Assembly (NCBI RefSeq): GCF_039541575.1
Contig: NZ_BAABGM010000024.1
Span: 102,129-166,128, forward strand
Direction: 5' to 3'
DNA from: Fodinibacter luteus
GTDB lineage: Bacteria > Actinomycetota > Actinomycetes > Actinomycetales > Dermatophilaceae
DNA: 64,000 bases
Shown here: in pieces, positions 17,228 to 25,707 of the stretch
Layout of the letters: every line of letters begins with the position of its first letter
How positions within the stretch are numbered: the stretch's first letter is position 1
Program-made: the position numbers and the translations under genes
The notes under the pieces: model-generated
Databases searched by the model: none
The model's input: only the letters and a program-made list of their open reading frames with translations
What the model was told of the DNA's origin: nothing

Positions 17228-17554
17228 CTACTCGTCGTGCTCCTGCGGCGGCAGGGCGGCGATGATCGGGTGGTCCTTGGGGATCATGCCGAGCTTGGCC
17301 GCCCCGCCCGGGCTGCCGAGGTCGTCGAAGAACTCGACGTTGGCCTTGTAGTACTCGGCCCACTGCTCGGGCACGTCGTCCTCGTAGTAGATCGCCTCGA
17401 CCGGGCAGACCGGCTCGCACGCACCGCAGTCGACGCACTCGTCGGGGTGGATGTAGAGGCTGCGCTCGCCCTCGTAGATGCAGTCGACGGGGCACTCCTC
17501 GATGCAGGCCTTGTCCTTGAGGTCCACACAGGGCTGCGCGATCACGTACGTCAT
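17228..17554 (-). CDS. fdxA: 7Fe ferredoxin (3Fe-4S plus 4Fe-4S)
   Basis: This 108-residue electron carrier has Cys 9, 17, 21 and 25 in the first half and the C-x2-C-x2-C-x3-C motif of Cys 40, 43, 46 and 50 in the second. This fits one 3Fe-4S and one 4Fe-4S cluster, as in FdxA/FdxC of actinobacteria. The C-terminal part (about residues 60-108) is the usual extension. ATG 17554 lies seven bases after TAGTAT, so the transcript is leaderless. It is the first gene of the fdxA-dapC operon. Redox partners cannot be read from the sequence. Confidence 0.92.
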   Translation of the reverse strand: MTYVIAQPCVDLKDKACIEECPVDCIYEGERSLYIHPDECVDCGACEPVCPVEAIYYEDDVPEQWAEYYKANVEFFDDLGSPGGAAKLGMIPKDHPIIAALPPQEHDE

Positions 17555-17561
17555 GGCGGAC

Positions 17562-17568
17562 ATACTAT
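17562..17568. promoter_or_regulatory. Overlapping divergent -10 boxes of fdxA and the GNAT gene
   Basis: The seven bases ATACTAT hold TACTAT on the plus strand (17563-17568) and TAGTAT on the minus strand (17567-17562). Each ends seven bases before an ATG (17576 on plus, 17554 on minus). Both genes would be leaderless and RNA polymerase could open only one way at a time. Confidence 0.6.
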
Positions 17569-17575
17569 GCGGGCC

Positions 17576-18619
17576 ATGGACGACGAGGCGGCCGGGCCGG
17601 ACCGCGGCCCGCGCGTCGGGTCCAGGGTCGTCGTGCGACACCGCCTCGAGCGCCCCGACCTCCTCACCGGGGCCACCCTGACCGACGTCGTCGGCGAGCT
17701 CGTCGCGAGTGACGCCGAGGCCCTGCTCGTGCGCACCCGCCGCGGCGAGGTCCGGGTCCCGCGACCGCTCGTCACGGTCGTCAAGGAGGTGCCGCCGGCG
17801 CCGTCGCGCCGCGGGGCGCCGCACCGGGCCCTGTCGGTCGAGGGCCTCCAGCGCGTCATGGTCGAGGCCTGGCCGGCCGTCGAGACCGCCCGGCTCGGCG
17901 ACTGGCTGCTGCGGGCGTCGGGAGGGTTCACCCACCGCGCCAACTCCGTCGTCACGGTCGGCAGCCCGGGGATGCCGGTGCCGGACGCCCTCGACGCGGT
18001 CGAGCGCTGGTACGCGGCGCGGGGCCTGCCCCCCGACGTCACGGTCGCCGTGCCGCTCGAGGCCGACGTGCACGACGACCCGGTCGCCGTGGAGGCCCTG
18101 GCCCGGGGCTGGGCGCCCCGCGTGCCGACCCTCACGCTGACCGCCCCCACCCGACTTCTTGCACATCACCCGCGCCCGGACCGCCCCGGCGGCCCCCACC
18201 GCGTGGGTGATGTGCAGGGAGTCGAGGTGGGTGGGGAGCTCACCCCGCAGTGGTTCGAGGCGTTTCGCAGCTACCGCACGGTCGACGACGAGGCGGTGGC
18301 CCGGGCGGTGCTCACCGGCTCACCGGCCCAGGTGTTCGCGACCGCCCGGGACGAGGGCGGGCGGGTCGTCGGCATCGGCCGCCTGGCCGTCGCGGCCGCG
18401 TGGGGCGGCGTCGCGGCGATGTGGGTCGCCCCCGACGCGCGCCGACGGGGCGTCGCGTCCGCGGTGCTCGCCGCCCTCGCCGGCGCGGCAGGACGCGCCG
18501 GCGCGGCGTCGGTGCACCTGCAGACCGACTCGGACAACACGGCGGCGCTGCGGCTGTTCGAGGGCCACGGCTTCGAGCGCCACCACGCGTACGTCAACCT
18601 CCGCCGGCTCGCGGGCTGA
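17576..18619 (+). CDS. GNAT acetyltransferase with an inserted palindromic element
   Basis: This 347-residue protein has an N-terminal domain with a small beta-barrel look (VGSRVVVRHRL ... LVRTRRGEVRVPRPLVTVVK) and a C-terminal GNAT domain: AAMWVAPDARRRGVASAVLA is the acetyl-CoA loop, and SDNTAALRLFEGHGFERHH closes the fold. It resembles actinobacterial GNAT proteins of unknown substrate. Codons at 18146-18231 lie inside a large inverted repeat and encode a His/Pro/Arg-rich stretch unlike its surroundings, so an element seems to have inserted in frame. The gene stays open. ATG 17576 is preferred over an ATG at 17567 because the latter overlaps the -10 box. Confidence 0.75.
   Translation: MDDEAAGPDRGPRVGSRVVVRHRLERPDLLTGATLTDVVGELVASDAEALLVRTRRGEVRVPRPLVTVVKEVPPAPSRRGAPHRALSVEGLQRVMVEAWPAVETARLGDWLLRASGGFTHRANSVVTVGSPGMPVPDALDAVERWYAARGLPPDVTVAVPLEADVHDDPVAVEALARGWAPRVPTLTLTAPTRLLAHHPRPDRPGGPHRVGDVQGVEVGGELTPQWFEAFRSYRTVDDEAVARAVLTGSPAQVFATARDEGGRVVGIGRLAVAAAWGGVAAMWVAPDARRRGVASAVLAALAGAAGRAGAASVHLQTDSDNTAALRLFEGHGFERHHAYVNLRRLAG
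18146..18231. repeat. Inverted-repeat (REP/MITE-like) element inside the GNAT gene
   Basis: The left arm (18146-18171) and right arm (18205-18231) are near-complementary over 26-27 bases; the inner twelve bases of each arm, TGCACATCACCC and GGGTGATGTGCA, match perfectly. The outer parts also match except for one extra base and a three-base difference. The 33-base centre is very G+C-rich. No other copy was noticed in this window. Confidence 0.7.
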
Positions 18620-18631
18620 ACCGGGCGACCG

Positions 18632-20350
18632 TCACCTCGCGTTCGTGCAGGTGACGTCGTCCTCGGGGCGGTAGTTCGTCGTGAACTTCTCCGTCTTGAC
18701 GACCTTGCCGCCCTGCTTGAGGATCCGGCCGACGTCGACCTTGAAGCCGACGACCGGGCTCTGGTTGATGCAGTCCGGGTCGTCGTCGGTGTAGCGCTTG
18801 GGCTGCACGACGTCGTAGCGGTCGCTCTTGGTCGCGGTGACGTCGTACTTCTTCGTGCCCCAGAAGCTCACCGTGATCGAGGTGTCGGTGGCCGCTACCT
18901 GCATGAGGATGCCGCCGTCGGTCGTGTTCGTGAACTTGTTGTGCAGGTCCGGCCACGAGATCGTGGCCTCGCGACCCTCGGGGTAGCGGGAGATGTAGTA
19001 GTAGTGCGGGGTCCACGCGTCGAGCTGGACGCCGGCGAAGAAGGCGGCGTTGAAGATCGTCGTCGACACCTGCGAGATGCCGCCGCCGACGGACTCCGCA
19101 GCCCGGCCGTTGCGGATGATGCCGGCCTCGACGTACCCCTTGCCCGCGGTGCGCTCGCCGAGCACGGCGTTCATGCTGAACTGCTCGCCCGGCGGGATGT
19201 AGGTGCCGTCGAGGACCCGTGAGGCGAGCTTGATGTTGCGCACCCGCGCCTGCCCGGGCTTGTAGTAGGTCGTGAAGGAGGAGATCTTCTCCTTGGGCAG
19301 GGTCGCCTTGGCGGCCGCCGTCGTGAAGCCCGGCTCGACCTTCTTCGTCGCCACCGTCGCGGTGCGCGTCGGGGTGGAGATCGCCTTCCACACCTGCGCC
19401 TGCAGCGAGGCGTCGTCGAGGGCGACCCCGGGGACGTGGGCCTTGACGGTGGGGGTGCGCCCGGAGAAGGTGACGACGGCGTCCTTGGCCTCGACCTCGG
19501 CGTCGGCCTTCCTCGCGGCTGCGCGGACGACCTCGGCGAGCTTCTTCTCGTCCGCCCGCGGCACGATCGTGCCCGACTCGTCGGCCTCGAGCACGATGGC
19601 CGGGACGAACGCCTTCGGCTCGAGCGTGAACGACGTCTCACCGGCGGTGACCGTCACCGGGGCCGAGACCGCGACGTCCGCGAACTCGGCCTTGACGCGG
19701 CGGAGCTCGTCGGCGGAGACCTTCGGTTCGACCGACGCCGCGGCGACCTCGACGGTGCCCTCGGCCGGCCACCAGCGCCGGACCGCGGCGACGGTGCCCT
19801 CGACGTCGGTCGTCGTGCCGGTCCGTGGCTCGGTGAGCGTGGCGGTGCCGCCCTCGAGGGAGAGCGAACCCTCGACCGGCTCGGCATCCAGCTCGCCGCG
19901 GGCGTCCTCGAGCGCCGCGCCGAAGGCATCCTCGTCGACGGTGACCGCCGCCGGCTCGTCGCTGCCACCGGCGAGGTGGTGCCACAGGTCGACGGGCGCG
20001 AGGGAGAAGCCGACGAGCCCGGCGACGGTCTCGTCGACGTCGATGCCGACCCCGAGCTCCTCGGGGGACATCGCCACCTCGCCCGCGGGCGACGTGAGGA
20101 CGATCGGCTCGGCGGAGGCGCCGCCGAGCGCGCGGGCCAGGGTGGCCCGGGCGGTCGCGGCATCCTGTCCCCCGACGGCGACGCCGGCGACGGTCGTGCC
20201 GCGTGGCACGCGGTCGCCGAGGAGGAACGCGGCGGCGACGTACGCGGCGACGAGCGCGAGCAGCGACGCGCCGACGACGAGCGGCCAGCGCCGCCGTTCC
20301 CGGGGCTGCTCGTCGTGGTCGATCTCGTCGGACCAGGTGTCGAGGGTCAT
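18632..20350 (-). CDS. VanW-family protein with peptidoglycan-binding-like domains
   Basis: This 572-residue protein has a cytoplasmic N-terminus, one membrane helix (about residues 23-45) and a large external part. The external part starts with repeated alpha/beta domains of the PG_binding_4 type (VPRGTTVAGVAVGGQDAATA marks the first). The VanW domain near the C-terminus has LDGTYIPPGEQFSMNAVLGE, SVGGGISQVSTTIFNAAFFA and ISRYPEGREATI. VanW occurs in glycopeptide-resistance clusters but its function is unknown; in this architecture it is probably an envelope protein. The ATG at 20350 overlaps the flavin reductase stop (ATGA). It converges on the GNAT gene with a 12-base gap. Confidence 0.82.
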   Translation of the reverse strand: MTLDTWSDEIDHDEQPRERRRWPLVVGASLLALVAAYVAAAFLLGDRVPRGTTVAGVAVGGQDAATARATLARALGGASAEPIVLTSPAGEVAMSPEELGVGIDVDETVAGLVGFSLAPVDLWHHLAGGSDEPAAVTVDEDAFGAALEDARGELDAEPVEGSLSLEGGTATLTEPRTGTTTDVEGTVAAVRRWWPAEGTVEVAAASVEPKVSADELRRVKAEFADVAVSAPVTVTAGETSFTLEPKAFVPAIVLEADESGTIVPRADEKKLAEVVRAAARKADAEVEAKDAVVTFSGRTPTVKAHVPGVALDDASLQAQVWKAISTPTRTATVATKKVEPGFTTAAAKATLPKEKISSFTTYYKPGQARVRNIKLASRVLDGTYIPPGEQFSMNAVLGERTAGKGYVEAGIIRNGRAAESVGGGISQVSTTIFNAAFFAGVQLDAWTPHYYYISRYPEGREATISWPDLHNKFTNTTDGGILMQVAATDTSITVSFWGTKKYDVTATKSDRYDVVQPKRYTDDDPDCINQSPVVGFKVDVGRILKQGGKVVKTEKFTTNYRPEDDVTCTNAR

Positions 20351-20841
20351 GCGATGCTCCCGTAGCGTCCTCTGTAGTGGACCAGGGCCGGTCCGACGGT
20401 GTCTGGCAGTGAGATGGACAGCACCTGTGCCACGACGATGGCATGGTCACCGGCCTCGTGGACGGCGGTCGTGCGGCACTCGAGGTGCATGAGCGACCCG
20501 TCGAGCAGGGCGACACCGGTGTGCGCCCCGCGGTGGTGCGGGGCACGGTCGAGCTGTCCGTGCAGCGGGCGACCGCGGGTGGCGAACCACTCCGACAGCG
20601 GCCGCTGGTCGGCGGCGAGCACGCTCGCCCCGAAGAACCCCGACTCTGTGACCGCGCCGTACCAGCGCGTCTCGTGCTCGACGCACACGAGCACGAGGAG
20701 GGGGTCGAGCGAGACCGAGGTGAGGGTGTCGGCGGTCATCGCGTGGTCGTGGCCGTCGGCGACGGTCGTCAGCACGCTGACACCGGCGACGAGGCGGCCC
20801 ATGGCCTGGCGGAAGCGGGCCGGGTCCAGGAGGTCGCTCAC
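20347..20841 (-). CDS. Flavin reductase-like protein (HpaC/NtaB type)
   Basis: This 164-residue protein has the flavin-reductase-like split barrel: RFRQAMGRLVAGVSVLTTVA at the N-terminus, MTADTLTSVSLDPLLVLVCV for flavin binding, SGFFGASVLAADQ, and HAIVVAQVLSI before the C-terminal strand. Such proteins reduce FMN or FAD with NAD(P)H for partner monooxygenases. No monooxygenase is adjacent. The GTG at 20841 overlaps the mshB stop (GTGA) and its own stop overlaps vanW (ATGA), so it is in the middle of a coupled chain. Confidence 0.82.
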   Translation of the reverse strand: MSDLLDPARFRQAMGRLVAGVSVLTTVADGHDHAMTADTLTSVSLDPLLVLVCVEHETRWYGAVTESGFFGASVLAADQRPLSEWFATRGRPLHGQLDRAPHHRGAHTGVALLDGSLMHLECRTTAVHEAGDHAIVVAQVLSISLPDTVGPALVHYRGRYGSIA

Positions 20842-21713
20842 GTTGCTCCCTCCGTGACGGGCCGACCGGTCGCCACGTCGAGCCGGGCGAAGCCCTCCCG
20901 CCCGGCGAGGCGGCTCACGACGTGGTTCGACAGGGCGTACCACCCGTCGCCGACGACGACCTGGGTCTCGTGCGCGTACAGGGCGCGGTGCTGCACCGCC
21001 ACGACCGACGGGGCGACGACGGCGTGGGTCACGACGGCATCCGGCACGACCGACGACGCGAAGGGGTCGCCCTCGCCCGGGACGACGAACCCTCGGTCGG
21101 GTGGCACGTGCGCGGCGAGCCACGCGCGGTCCTCGACGGCCCACGACCGTGGCGTGAGCACGGCGTACACGGGCGTCGTGCCGCCGCGCCGGGCGACCGC
21201 CCGGCAGGTGGCCTCGTGCGTGCGCACGTGGTCGGGGTGGCCGTAGCCGCCGGTGGCGTCGTAGGTGACGACGACGTCGGGGTGCACCGCGTCGAGCACC
21301 GCGCCCACGGCCGAGGCCGCCTCGTCGAGGTCGGCCGCGGCCCAGGCGCGGGGGTGACCGGCGGCCGCGGAGCCCGCCATGCCCGAGTCGCGGTACGCCG
21401 GCGCGCCCCCGGGGCCCGTCGCACCGAGGAGGTGGTGGGTGACCCCGAGCACCTCCATCGCGCCGCGCAGCTCGGCGCGGCGGTGCTCGGCGAGTGGGTC
21501 GCCGGGGGCTCCCTCGAGGTGGGCGAGGTGGGCGGGGATGACCTCCCCCTCCTCGCCGAGGGTGCACGTGAGCACGTGCACCTCGTCGCCCCGGGCGGCG
21601 TGGTGGGCGATGGCGACGCCGGTGGCGAGCGTCTCGTCGTCGGGGTGGGCGTGCACGAAGAGCAGTCGCGGCGCGCGGCCGTCGACCTCGATGCCCTCGA
21701 GCAGGTCCCTCAC
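20838..21713 (-). CDS. mshB: MshB-like N-acetyl-GlcN-inositol deacetylase (PIG-L family)
   Basis: This 291-residue zinc deacetylase has RLLFVHAHPDDETLATGVAI (the AHPDDE zinc motif near residue 19), TCTLGEEGEVIP, and YGHPDHVRTHEAT with the third zinc His. The length and the TCTLGEEG and YDATGGYGHPDH segments fit MshB, which deacetylates GlcNAc-inositol in mycothiol synthesis. Presence of this enzyme supports a mycothiol-making actinobacterium. The GTG at 21713 overlaps the binding-protein stop (GTGA). A mycothiol S-conjugate amidase is a less likely alternative. Confidence 0.8.
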   Translation of the reverse strand: MRDLLEGIEVDGRAPRLLFVHAHPDDETLATGVAIAHHAARGDEVHVLTCTLGEEGEVIPAHLAHLEGAPGDPLAEHRRAELRGAMEVLGVTHHLLGATGPGGAPAYRDSGMAGSAAAGHPRAWAAADLDEAASAVGAVLDAVHPDVVVTYDATGGYGHPDHVRTHEATCRAVARRGGTTPVYAVLTPRSWAVEDRAWLAAHVPPDRGFVVPGEGDPFASSVVPDAVVTHAVVAPSVVAVQHRALYAHETQVVVGDGWYALSNHVVSRLAGREGFARLDVATGRPVTEGAT

Positions 21714-23560
21714 CGGACGACCGCGATGTCCGCGAACTCGATGACGCCCCCGGCGATCGTGTTGGCCGACAGGTTGCGCACGTCGGACCCGGAGACGTAG
21801 AGCGCCCGGCGCTCGGCGAGCCCGATGTAGGCCCCCTTGGCGACGAGCGACTCGTCGACCTCGGCCCAGGCCCGCTCGCGCTCGGCGCGCTCGGGGATCG
21901 CCTGCACCTTCGCCATGCGGGCGTCGAGCTCCTTGTCGGCCCAGTAGCCGTAGTCGCGGCCCGGCCCCGCGTCGGTGAGGTTGATCGAGCTGTCGAACAG
22001 GGGCGGCAGGATCGTCGACGCCGAGGCCCACGCGGGCGCCCAGTTGGACCAGAAGACGTCGACCTCGCCGGCGAACTTCGGGTCGCTGATCGCCGTGAAG
22101 TAGTCGTCGGTGATCGGCCGCGTTTTCGGGTCGAACCCGGCGAGGCGCCACCCGGCGACGAGCGCGGCCATCGCCTTGTCGGAGGTCGCGTTGGACCGGT
22201 ACGCCACGGTGAACGTCACCGGCTCGGTGACCTTCGCCTCGGCGAGCAGCGCCTTCGCGCGCGCGGCGTCGCCCCGGGTGCCGGTGCCGACCGGGTCGGC
22301 GTCGTGCGCGGCCGGGAGCGAGCGCGGGATGAGCGACAGGGCGGGGTCGGCCGCCGTCGCGCCGCCGATCGCCGTGACGTAGGCGTCGCGGTTCGTCGCG
22401 GCGGCGAGCGCCTGGCGCAGCTTCTCGTCCTTGAACACCTCGCTGCGCGTGTTGGGCACGAGGTAGTCGACGACGCCGGTGCGGGGGTTGACCGAGCGCT
22501 CCTGCAGGCTCTGGACCGCGGTGATGTTCTGCTGGATGGCTGGTGGGGCCGACCCGAGCGAGACCGACAGCCGGCCGGTGTCACCGTCGGCCATGACCTG
22601 CTGGGCGACCGCCTGGGTGTCCAGGCCCTCTCGGTAGTCGATCCGGTCGAGGTGGGCCCGGCGCACCGGGTCGCTCGCGCGGCTCCAGTTCGGGTTGCGC
22701 ACGAACGTGCCTCCCGAGCCGGGGGTCCACTCGCCCTCGAGCATGTACGGACCGGCCGAGAAGACGTCGTAGCCTCCCTCGGCGCCCCGGTCTGCCGACT
22801 CCTTGACCGGACCGAAGGCGGGCTGGCTCACGAGCTCGTTGAAGTCCCCCAGCGGGGCGCTCAGGGTGAACGTGATCGTCTGACCGGTGCACGCGACGGC
22901 CTTGTCGAAGGCGGCCTGGCCCTTCTTCGCGGCCTCGCCCGTGGCGTACGGGCCCGGGTAGGTGCTGGTTCCGTCCATCCGGCGCGGGATGGCCAGGACG
23001 GCGAGCGCGTCGGTCGACCCACCGGCGATGTCCTTGGTCGCGAACGTGCGCGAGATGCCGTAGGCGACGTCCGCGCAGGTCACGGGGCTGCCGTCCTGCC
23101 AGCGCACCCCGTCGCGCAGGGTGAACGACCACGTCCTGAGGTCCTTGCTCGGGGTGCCGGTGTCGGTCGCGAGGTCGCCGACGAGCCGGTGCTGCTCGTC
23201 GGGGTCGGTGTTCGGGGCGTACGCGGTGAGGCTGCGCGCGAACACCCGGCCGGCGAACGCCATGTCGTCGCGGGAGGCGATCCGCTGCGGGTCCCACGTG
23301 ACGACCGGGCCGAGGGAGAGGGCGTGCAGGGTGCCGCCGTCGGTGTCGACGCGGTCACCGACCGCCGACGTCGGCGTGGCCTTCTCCGGGTCGGCGGGTG
23401 CGGGGCCGCTCAGCGCGACGACGCCGGCGACGACGAGCGCCACGACGAGGACGGCGCCGAGGAGCACCGCGACGAGCGCGGGAAGCCGGCGACGGCGCGC
23501 GGACCGCCGGCCGGCGCGTGTCGCCGCCGGGTCGGGTCGACGGTTGAGCCTGTCCACCAC
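21710..23560 (-). CDS. Membrane-anchored family 5 solute-binding protein
   Basis: This 616-residue protein resembles peptide/nickel-type extracellular solute-binding proteins (SBP_bac_5): TWSFTLRDGVRWQDGSPVTC is the typical early motif, followed by FSAGPYMLEGEW and LRQALAAATNRDAYV. Unlike the binding protein at 25708 it has no lipobox Cys; a basic stretch and one membrane helix (about residues 27-50) anchor it. No permease or ATPase is adjacent in its own chain. It starts with GTG GTG (23560 or 23557), six bases after typA. It may serve the divergent importer or act as a stand-alone sensor; both ideas are inference. Confidence 0.8.
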   Translation of the reverse strand: MVDRLNRRPDPAATRAGRRSARRRRLPALVAVLLGAVLVVALVVAGVVALSGPAPADPEKATPTSAVGDRVDTDGGTLHALSLGPVVTWDPQRIASRDDMAFAGRVFARSLTAYAPNTDPDEQHRLVGDLATDTGTPSKDLRTWSFTLRDGVRWQDGSPVTCADVAYGISRTFATKDIAGGSTDALAVLAIPRRMDGTSTYPGPYATGEAAKKGQAAFDKAVACTGQTITFTLSAPLGDFNELVSQPAFGPVKESADRGAEGGYDVFSAGPYMLEGEWTPGSGGTFVRNPNWSRASDPVRRAHLDRIDYREGLDTQAVAQQVMADGDTGRLSVSLGSAPPAIQQNITAVQSLQERSVNPRTGVVDYLVPNTRSEVFKDEKLRQALAAATNRDAYVTAIGGATAADPALSLIPRSLPAAHDADPVGTGTRGDAARAKALLAEAKVTEPVTFTVAYRSNATSDKAMAALVAGWRLAGFDPKTRPITDDYFTAISDPKFAGEVDVFWSNWAPAWASASTILPPLFDSSINLTDAGPGRDYGYWADKELDARMAKVQAIPERAERERAWAEVDESLVAKGAYIGLAERRALYVSGSDVRNLSANTIAGGVIEFADIAVVR

Positions 23561-23566
23561 CAGTCG

Positions 23567-25462
23567 TCAGCCCTTCCTCGCGCGGGCCGCCGCACGGGCG
23601 CGCAGGGTCTGGTCGAGCTCGACCTTGCGGATGCGGACGGCTTCCGGGGTCACCTCGACGCACTCGTCCTCCCGGCAGAACTCGAGGGACTGCTCGAGCG
23701 AGAGCGCGCGCGGCGGCGCGAGGCGCTCGAGCACCTCGGCACCGGCGGATCGCACGTTCGTCAGCTTCTTCTCCTTGGTGATGTTGACGTCCATGTCGTC
23801 GACCCGGGAGTTCTCGCCGACGACCATGCCCTCGTAGACCTCGGTCGTCGCGGGGATGAACAGGGTGCCGCGCTCCTGGAGGTTCATCATCGCGTAGGCG
23901 GTCGCCGCCCCGGCGCGGTCGGCGACGAGGGAGCCGCTGATCCGGGTCGAGATGTCGCCGACCCAGGGCTCGTAGCCCTCGAAGACGTGGTGGGCGATGC
24001 CGGTGCCGCGGGTGTCGGTGAGGAACTGGGTGCGGAAGCCGATGAGGCCGCGCGAGGGCACGAGGTACTCCATCCGCACCCAGCCCGTGCCGTGGTTCGT
24101 CATCTGCTCCAGGCGCCCCTTGCGGGCGGCGAGCAGCTGCGTGATGGCGCCGAGGTACTCCTCCGGCGTGTCGATCGTGACGCGCTCGATCGGTTCGTTC
24201 ACCTTGCCGTCGACGACCCGGGTCACGACGACGGGCTTGCCGACCGTGAGCTCGTAGCCCTCACGGCGCATCTGCTCGACGAGGATCGCGAGGGCGAGCT
24301 CCCCGCGGCCCTGGACCTCCCAGGCGTCGGGCCGCTCGGTGGGGAGCACCCGCATCGACACGTTGCCGACGAGCTCGCGGTCGAGGCGGTCCTTGACGAG
24401 GCGCGCGGTGACCTTGGCGCCCTTGACGCGGCCCGCCATGGGGCTGGTGTTGATGCCGATCGTCATCGAGATCGCCGGCTCGTCGACGGTGATGAGCGGG
24501 AGCGGGCGGGGGTCGTCGGCGTCGGCGAGGGTCTCGCCGATGGTGATCTCGGGGATGCCGGCCACGGCGATGATGTCGCCCGGCCCGGCCTGCTCGGCCG
24601 GCCGGCGCTCGAGGGCGTCGGTCATGAGCAGCTCGGTGATCTTGACCTTCTCGACCGACCCGTCGCGACGGCACCACGCCACCTGCTGGCCCTTGCGGAT
24701 CGTGCCGTTGTGGACGCGCAGGAGGGCCAGGCGGCCGAGGAAGTTCGAGGCGTCGAGGTTGGTGACGTGCGCCTGGAGCGGAGCCTGGGGGTCGAACGCG
24801 GGCGCCGGGATGGTCTCGATGATCGTGCGGAACAGGGGCTCCAGGTCCTCGCCATCGGGCAGGGAGCCGTCGTCGGGGCGGGTCAGGGAGGCCCGGCCGG
24901 CCTTCGCGGAGGCGTACACGATCGGGAACTCGAGCTGGTCCTGGTGGTGGTCCGCGTCGACGAGGAGGTCCATGAACAGCTCATAGACCTCGTCGACGAC
25001 CTCGCCGATCCGGGCGTCGGGACGGTCGACCTTGTTGATGCACAGCACGACCGGCATCTGGGCGGCGAGCGCCTTGCGCAGCACGAAGCGGGTCTGCGGG
25101 AGCGGGCCCTCGCTCGCGTCGACGAGGAGCACGACGCCGTCGACCATCGACAGGCCCCGCTCGACCTCGCCGCCGAAGTCGGCGTGGCCGGGGGTGTCGA
25201 TGATGTTGATCGTCATGCCGTCGACGAGGCCGGCCTCGGCCGCCGCCTTGCCGGCGTAGCGCACCGCGGTGTTCTTCGCGAGGATGGTGATGCCCTTCTC
25301 GCGCTCGAGGTCGCCGCTGTCCATCGCCCGCTCGGCGACGTGGTCGTGCTCCCCGAACGCCCCCGACTGCCACAGCATCTTGTCGACGAGGGTGGTCTTG
25401 CCGTGGTCGACGTGGGCGACGATGGCGACGTTGCGGAGATCGTCGCGGCGGGAGACAGACAT
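23567..25462 (-). CDS. typA: Ribosome-associated GTPase TypA/BipA
   Basis: This 631-residue translational GTPase has G1 AHVDHGKTTL, G3 DTPGHADF and G4 NKVDRP near the N-terminus, then the EF-G-like domains II, III and V, and the BipA-specific C-terminal domain (around GTLFIPATTEVYEGMVVGE). It acts in ribosome assembly and stress-dependent translation. ATG 25462 is the conserved start (MSVSRRDDLRNVAIVAHVDH). It is the first gene of a chain with the binding protein, mshB, flavin reductase and vanW. The 245-base gap to the divergent binding-protein gene holds both promoters. Confidence 0.93.
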   Translation of the reverse strand: MSVSRRDDLRNVAIVAHVDHGKTTLVDKMLWQSGAFGEHDHVAERAMDSGDLEREKGITILAKNTAVRYAGKAAAEAGLVDGMTINIIDTPGHADFGGEVERGLSMVDGVVLLVDASEGPLPQTRFVLRKALAAQMPVVLCINKVDRPDARIGEVVDEVYELFMDLLVDADHHQDQLEFPIVYASAKAGRASLTRPDDGSLPDGEDLEPLFRTIIETIPAPAFDPQAPLQAHVTNLDASNFLGRLALLRVHNGTIRKGQQVAWCRRDGSVEKVKITELLMTDALERRPAEQAGPGDIIAVAGIPEITIGETLADADDPRPLPLITVDEPAISMTIGINTSPMAGRVKGAKVTARLVKDRLDRELVGNVSMRVLPTERPDAWEVQGRGELALAILVEQMRREGYELTVGKPVVVTRVVDGKVNEPIERVTIDTPEEYLGAITQLLAARKGRLEQMTNHGTGWVRMEYLVPSRGLIGFRTQFLTDTRGTGIAHHVFEGYEPWVGDISTRISGSLVADRAGAATAYAMMNLQERGTLFIPATTEVYEGMVVGENSRVDDMDVNITKEKKLTNVRSAGAEVLERLAPPRALSLEQSLEFCREDECVEVTPEAVRIRKVELDQTLRARAAARARKG

Positions 25463-25601
25463 AACCACCAGTCTCTCAGGTATTGCGTCGTCGTCCCAAT
25501 CCGTGTAAAGGGCCCCCACGCGTGCAGGATCTGTCGGGCAGCTTGGTCTCACTTGGATAACCACTCGCGTGACGCCGGTTCGACGGCCTGTTTTGCCGTT
25601 A

Positions 25602-25623
25602 CTGTCACCCGCATCGGTGACAG
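25602..25623. promoter_or_regulatory. Inverted repeat upstream of the peptide importer
   Basis: CTGTCACC (25602-25609) and GGTGACAG (25616-25623) are perfect eight-base arms around a six-base centre, 85 bases before the binding-protein ATG. The position and symmetry fit a dimeric regulator site. The regulator is unknown. Confidence 0.45.
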
Positions 25624-25707
25624 CGCGGTCCTGCCCGGTCACCGGACCCAACTCGGCCGTCCGCCCCGGTCGGCCCGAGCGTTCGCACACCCAAGCGAGG
25701 TTTATCG

